NCBI RefSeq assembly: GCF_016765655.2 | Contig: NZ_CP086106.1 | Span: forward strand, 5,416,501-5,480,500 | Source of the DNA: Skermanella mucosa | GTDB lineage: Bacteria > Pseudomonadota > Alphaproteobacteria > Azospirillales > Azospirillaceae | DNA: 64,000 nt | Reading direction: 5' to 3' | Shown here: positions 61,446 to 64,000 of the stretch, piece by piece | Layout: every line of letters starts with the position of its first letter | How positions within the stretch are numbered: position 1 is the first letter of the stretch | Made by a program: the position numbers and the translations under genes | The notes under the pieces: generated by a model | Seen by the model: the letters and a program-made list of their open reading frames with translations, nothing else | The model's database searches: none | Told to the model about the DNA's origin: nothing

Positions 61446-61925
61446 TCAGCCGCCGCAGCCGCCGATGGTGACCTTGACCTCGGTCTTGTCGATGTAGACC
61501 GATCCGTCCTTCATCTCCGCGACCGCCCAGACGTTCTGCGTGGTCGACATGCGCATCCGGGTCGTGATCTCGGCCCGGCCGTTGGCCGGCGACAGGTGGA
61601 ACGAGGCGACTTCCGGCGCGGGATTGCCGTCGGCCATGATGTGGATGACCTTGACGTGGTCGGCGTCGGTCATGGGGCTGTCGACGGTGACCGCGACCGG
61701 CACGGTGTTCCCGTTCTCCGCGATCTCCGGCATGGTCAGCTTGACCCGGCCCGCGACGGGGGTCCGGTTGCCGATCAGGCTCGCCATGAACTTGGTGGCC
61801 GCCTCGACCGTGGCATGGGCGGGCGGCGGCAGGAAGACCGTGCCCGCGGCGGCGATCACGCCGGCGCCGGCGGTGGCGAGCAGGCCGCGGCGGCTGATGC
61901 CGGCGGCCGGGTTAGAGTTCGGCAT
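61446..61925 (-). CDS. soxY: Thiosulfate-oxidation sulfur carrier SoxY
   Basis: A 159-aa periplasmic carrier. Twin-arginine signal ISRRGLLATAGAGVIAAAG; the C-terminal swinging-arm motif GGCGG carries the Cys to which thiosulfate is attached. Excellent ribosome site (AAGGAGG). First gene of soxYZB-V, read divergently from the SoxS-like gene. Confidence 0.96.
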   Translation of the reverse strand: MPNSNPAAGISRRGLLATAGAGVIAAAGTVFLPPPAHATVEAATKFMASLIGNRTPVAGRVKLTMPEIAENGNTVPVAVTVDSPMTDADHVKVIHIMADGNPAPEVASFHLSPANGRAEITTRMRMSTTQNVWAVAEMKDGSVYIDKTEVKVTIGGCGG

Positions 61926-61949
61926 TGGGGCCTCCTCCTTCGTTGGTAC

Positions 61950-62050
61950 GGTTGAACTGTCTCTGCATGGAGCCGAGCGGCACGGGCATTCCGCGTCCGG
62001 TTGAACTCCATGCTGGCATTCGCCTTTATATTATGTTTCTCTTATATAAT
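61950..62050. promoter_or_regulatory. Divergent sox regulatory region
   Basis: Between soxY and the soxS-like gene: a direct repeat GGTTGAACT (61950-61958, 61999-62007), an inverted repeat GCATGGAG/CTCCATGC (61965-61972, 62006-62013), and an AT-rich island with TTATATTAT (62026-62034) and TTATATAAT (62042-62050), the latter holding a perfect TATAAT for the plus strand. Likely operators for a SoxR-type (ArsR-family) repressor; the repressor gene is not in the window. Confidence 0.55.
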
Positions 62051-62089
62051 CCAGCATCAATGACCGGCCACAAGGAATAGGGAGCCGCC

Positions 62090-62440
62090 ATGATCGCCCG
62101 CGTCCTGAGCCTCCTCGCCTTCCTCTCGCTCCCCTTCGGCCCGTCGCTCGCCGCCGAGCTGGTGATGTTCGAAGCGGAAGGCTGTGCCTGGTGCGCGGCC
62201 TGGGACCGGCAGATCGGCCCCGTCTACCCGCTGACCGACGAGGGCCGGCGGGCGCCGCTGCGCCGCGTCGACCTTCATGGTCCGCGGCCGGACGACCTCG
62301 GGCGGATCACGGGGGTCGTCCATACGCCGACCTTCGTCCTGACCGAGGACGGGCGCGAGATCGGCCGCATCCGGGGCTACCCGGGCGAGGATTTCTTCTG
62401 GGCCATGCTGGGCGACCTGATCCGCAAGCTGGATCCCTGA
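62090..62440 (+). CDS. Periplasmic thioredoxin-like protein, SoxS/SoxW type
   Basis: A 116-aa protein with signal peptide (VLSLLAFLSLPFGPSLAAE) and a thioredoxin CxxC site (EGCAWCAAWDR, Cys pair CAWC), followed by cis-Pro region VHTPTFVLTEDG and GYPGEDFF. It resembles Paracoccus SoxS, a thiol-disulfide protein that keeps SoxY active, and would receive electrons from SoxV. The ATG follows GGGAG. Confidence 0.8.
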   Translation: MIARVLSLLAFLSLPFGPSLAAELVMFEAEGCAWCAAWDRQIGPVYPLTDEGRRAPLRRVDLHGPRPDDLGRITGVVHTPTFVLTEDGREIGRIRGYPGEDFFWAMLGDLIRKLDP

Positions 62441-62494
62441 TCCGGCACCAACCGGGCCGGACAGGCCCACCGATCCCACAAGGAAGGAAACACC

Positions 62495-63001
62495 ATGAAG
62501 AAGCGCATCACTCTTGCCGCGGCCCTGCTGTTCGGCATCGCCGTTTCCCCCGCGCAGCCCCGGGCCGAGGGCGAGGCCCTCGTCACGTTCCGCAGCCTCA
62601 GCCCCGCGGCGGCGCTCGATCTCGCGCGGGCGGTCCTGGACAGCTGCCACCACAAGGGATTCCAGGTGGCCGTGGCGGTCGTCGACCGGTTCGGGACGCC
62701 GCAGGTCATGCTGCGCGACCAGTTCGCCGGTCCGCACACGCCGGACACCGCGACGGCCAAGGCCTGGACGGCGATCAGCTTCCGCTCTGACACCCTGAAG
62801 CTGGCGGCGTCCACCGCGGGCGACCAGGCCCAGTCGGGCGCCCGCTTCATCGCCGGCGCGGTCATGCTGGGCGGCGGGCTCCCGGTCGAAGCCGGCGGAT
62901 CGATCGTCGGCGGCGTCGGCGTGTCCGGCGGCCCGTCGGGCGAGGCGGACGACGCCTGCGCGCGCACCGGGATCGCCGCGATCGAGGACAAGCTGTTCTG
63001 A
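62495..63001 (+). CDS. GlcG/HbpS family protein, exported
   Basis: A 168-aa protein with a signal peptide (ITLAAALLFGIAVSPAQPRA) and the GlcG/HbpS (heme-degrading/binding-like) fold: GFQVAVAVVDRFGTPQVMLR, HTPDTATAKAWTAIS and the C-terminal Gly-rich GGSIVGGVGVSGG. It follows the SoxS-like gene by 54 bp. Exported GlcG proteins occur in sox clusters of related bacteria, but their role is unclear; heme or flavin binding is possible. AAGGAAA ribosome site. Confidence 0.82.
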   Translation: MKKRITLAAALLFGIAVSPAQPRAEGEALVTFRSLSPAAALDLARAVLDSCHHKGFQVAVAVVDRFGTPQVMLRDQFAGPHTPDTATAKAWTAISFRSDTLKLAASTAGDQAQSGARFIAGAVMLGGGLPVEAGGSIVGGVGVSGGPSGEADDACARTGIAAIEDKLF

Positions 63002-63033
63002 CCGCGGCAGCGGGACCGCACCCCCGGGGCGCC

Positions 63034-63504
63034 TCATGGCCGGACATAGACCCAGCCGGCCAGCTGGCGCTCCACGATCTCGGCCACGCCGGCGGTCACC
63101 ACCTCGACCCCGGGGATCAGGTCGGCGGGGGTGCGGTTCTGGGTCTTCATGGTGTTGGCGCAGCCGATGAAGGCGACGCCGTACCGCATCAGGCTGCGGA
63201 CCCGTTCCGCCACCGGCGAGACGTCGGCGTAGAGCGCCTGCATGCCGGCGCCGAAGGCGACGATCACCACCTCGGCATTGTCCTGGCCGTAGAAGTCCTG
63301 GACGTTCACCGCATTGTAGAAAAGGTTATTGATATCCTTCTCGTCCGAGCTGGTGAGTTGCAGCAGCAGCCGGCGGGGAGCCTCCGGGCTCGGCTCCGGG
63401 CTGGCCAGCACGGTGTCGGCCGACGCCGGGGAATGCCCCGCGCCGCCGAAAGCCGCCCCGGCCAGGACCAGGGCTGCCGCCAGGCGCCTGACCGCCGGAC
63501 CCAT
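63034..63504 (-). CDS. DsrE-family exported protein
   Basis: A 156-aa protein with a signal peptide (LAAALVLAGAAFGGAGHSPA) and a DsrE/F-like domain: RLLLQLTSSDEKDINNLFYN, EVVIVAFGAGMQAL and VAFIGCANTMKTQN, with a Cys in the GCANTM loop that could carry sulfur. It probably binds or relays sulfur in the periplasm next to SoxCD. Its ATG overlaps the soxD stop by 1 base (TGATG). Confidence 0.8.
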   Translation of the reverse strand: MGPAVRRLAAALVLAGAAFGGAGHSPASADTVLASPEPSPEAPRRLLLQLTSSDEKDINNLFYNAVNVQDFYGQDNAEVVIVAFGAGMQALYADVSPVAERVRSLMRYGVAFIGCANTMKTQNRTPADLIPGVEVVTAGVAEIVERQLAGWVYVRP

Positions 63505-64000
63505 CACTTGCCCGCCGGCGCGATGTCGGGCGTGATGTTGGCGTCCACCGCGCGGGCGGTGATCCTGACCGGCTCGCCCTTGCGGCAGTCCTTCATGCAC
63601 GGCTCACCGGCGGGGACGTCCGGACGGGGGTCCTCTTCCAGGAAGCCGTCCCGGTTGGGCATCCTGATCGACACCAGCTTGGCGGCGTCCAGCGTCTCGT
63701 CCTGGCCCAGCAGGTCGTTCAAGTAGAGGATGTAGGCGACGATGCCGTAGGTCTCGTCCGCGGTCAGGCTGTGGGCCTGGCCGAACGGCATCGAGGTGTA
63801 GATGTAGCTGAAGACGCCCGGCGCGTAGGGCCAGAAGCTGCCCACCGTGCGCACCGGGTCGGCCGTGGCCAGCGTGTCGAAGCCCCCGGCCAGCGGCAGG
63901 TAGCGGGTGCCCTCGCCGAAGTCGCCGTGGCAGACGGCGCATTTTTCCGAGAAAACCTCCTCGCCGTCGGTGGCGTTGCCGCTTCCGGCGGGCAGGCCCA
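63504..64000 (-). CDS. soxD: Sulfur dehydrogenase cytochrome subunit SoxD (C-terminal part, cut by window edge)
   Basis: The last 164 or so residues of a c-type cytochrome: a heme-binding CAVCH (EKCAVCHGDFGEG) near the edge, then the SoxD-typical VGSFWPYAPGVFSYIYTSMP, GQAHSLTADETYGIVAYILY and MPNRDGFLEEDPRPD, ending with the C-terminal CMKDCRKGEPVRITAR segment. SoxD passes electrons from the molybdenum subunit SoxC, which should be encoded just beyond base 64000. The frame is open to the edge. Confidence 0.88.
   Translation of the reverse strand, partial: GLPAGSGNATDGEEVFSEKCAVCHGDFGEGTRYLPLAGGFDTLATADPVRTVGSFWPYAPGVFSYIYTSMPFGQAHSLTADETYGIVAYILYLNDLLGQDETLDAAKLVSIRMPNRDGFLEEDPRPDVPAGEPCMKDCRKGEPVRITARAVDANITPDIAPAGK

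Overview
The window is about 64 kb of GC-rich (roughly two-thirds G+C by eye) chromosomal DNA from an alphaproteobacterium. It is most likely a member of the Rhodospirillales/Azospirillaceae (Azospirillum/Skermanella type). This is inferred from three things: the order Suv3-like helicase, S4 protein, fdxA, carD, degenerate phosphatase, rpoH; an F1 operon atpHAGDC with no Fo genes beside it; and a TCA block mdh / sucCDAB / lpdA. No rRNA, tRNA, transposase, prophage or CRISPR array was seen. Nearly all of it is core chromosome, with one toxin-antitoxin pair (brnTA) and part of a thiosulfate-oxidation (sox) cluster as accessory content.

1-8.2 kb: the end of an RND efflux pump gene with its outer-membrane channel, a Lin0512-family protein, a large hybrid sensor kinase whose second PAS domain resembles FixL, a small unknown protein with a paralogue at 38.3 kb, and a cation-diffusion-facilitator transporter. 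8.3-12.5 kb (minus): rpmI, rplT, pheS, pheT, with a terminator-like attenuator between rplT and pheS. 12.8-21.3 kb: a chemoreceptor with a 26-bp tandem repeat over its stop codon, a small unknown gene, a PagL-like outer-membrane protein, proline iminopeptidase, a thermonuclease-like protein, a clpX without clpP or lon, and a membrane class III nucleotide cyclase. 21.3-32.7 kb: htpG, the Suv3-like helicase with its S4 partner, TerC, a DUF938 methyltransferase, a TerB-like protein, fdxA, carD, a metallophosphoesterase-like protein that has lost nearly all its metal ligands, rpoH, and a di-iron ferritin-like protein.

32.8-46.7 kb: F1 ATP synthase (atpHAGDC), the second small paralogue, brnTA, priA, transaldolase-like fsa, a DUF484 protein overlapping xerC, an MFS transporter and lpdA. 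47.0-49.8 kb: a 272-aa unknown, an orphan proteasome-beta/HslV-like Ntn hydrolase with complete Thr1/Asp17/Lys33 spacing, and a CheX-like phosphatase translationally coupled to a double-receiver protein. 49.9-57.6 kb (minus): sucB, sucA, sucD, sucC and mdh, with structured intergenic hairpins. 57.8-64 kb: a small secreted protein, then sox genes: soxV, soxB, soxZ and soxY on minus; a SoxS/SoxW-like thioredoxin and a GlcG/HbpS-like protein divergently on plus; and a DsrE-family protein with the 3' part of soxD on minus at the edge.

The most unusual observations are these. Three unrelated genes (chemoreceptor, xerC, double receiver) have short tandem repeats across or beside their stop codons. 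An inactive-looking phosphatase sits between carD and rpoH. An orphan Ntn peptidase lies in a TCA neighbourhood. A CheX plus REC-REC module has no kinase beside it. A FixL-like PAS keeps the heme-ligand His and distal Arg positions. A near-consensus promoter with an overlapping palindrome lies upstream of brnT.
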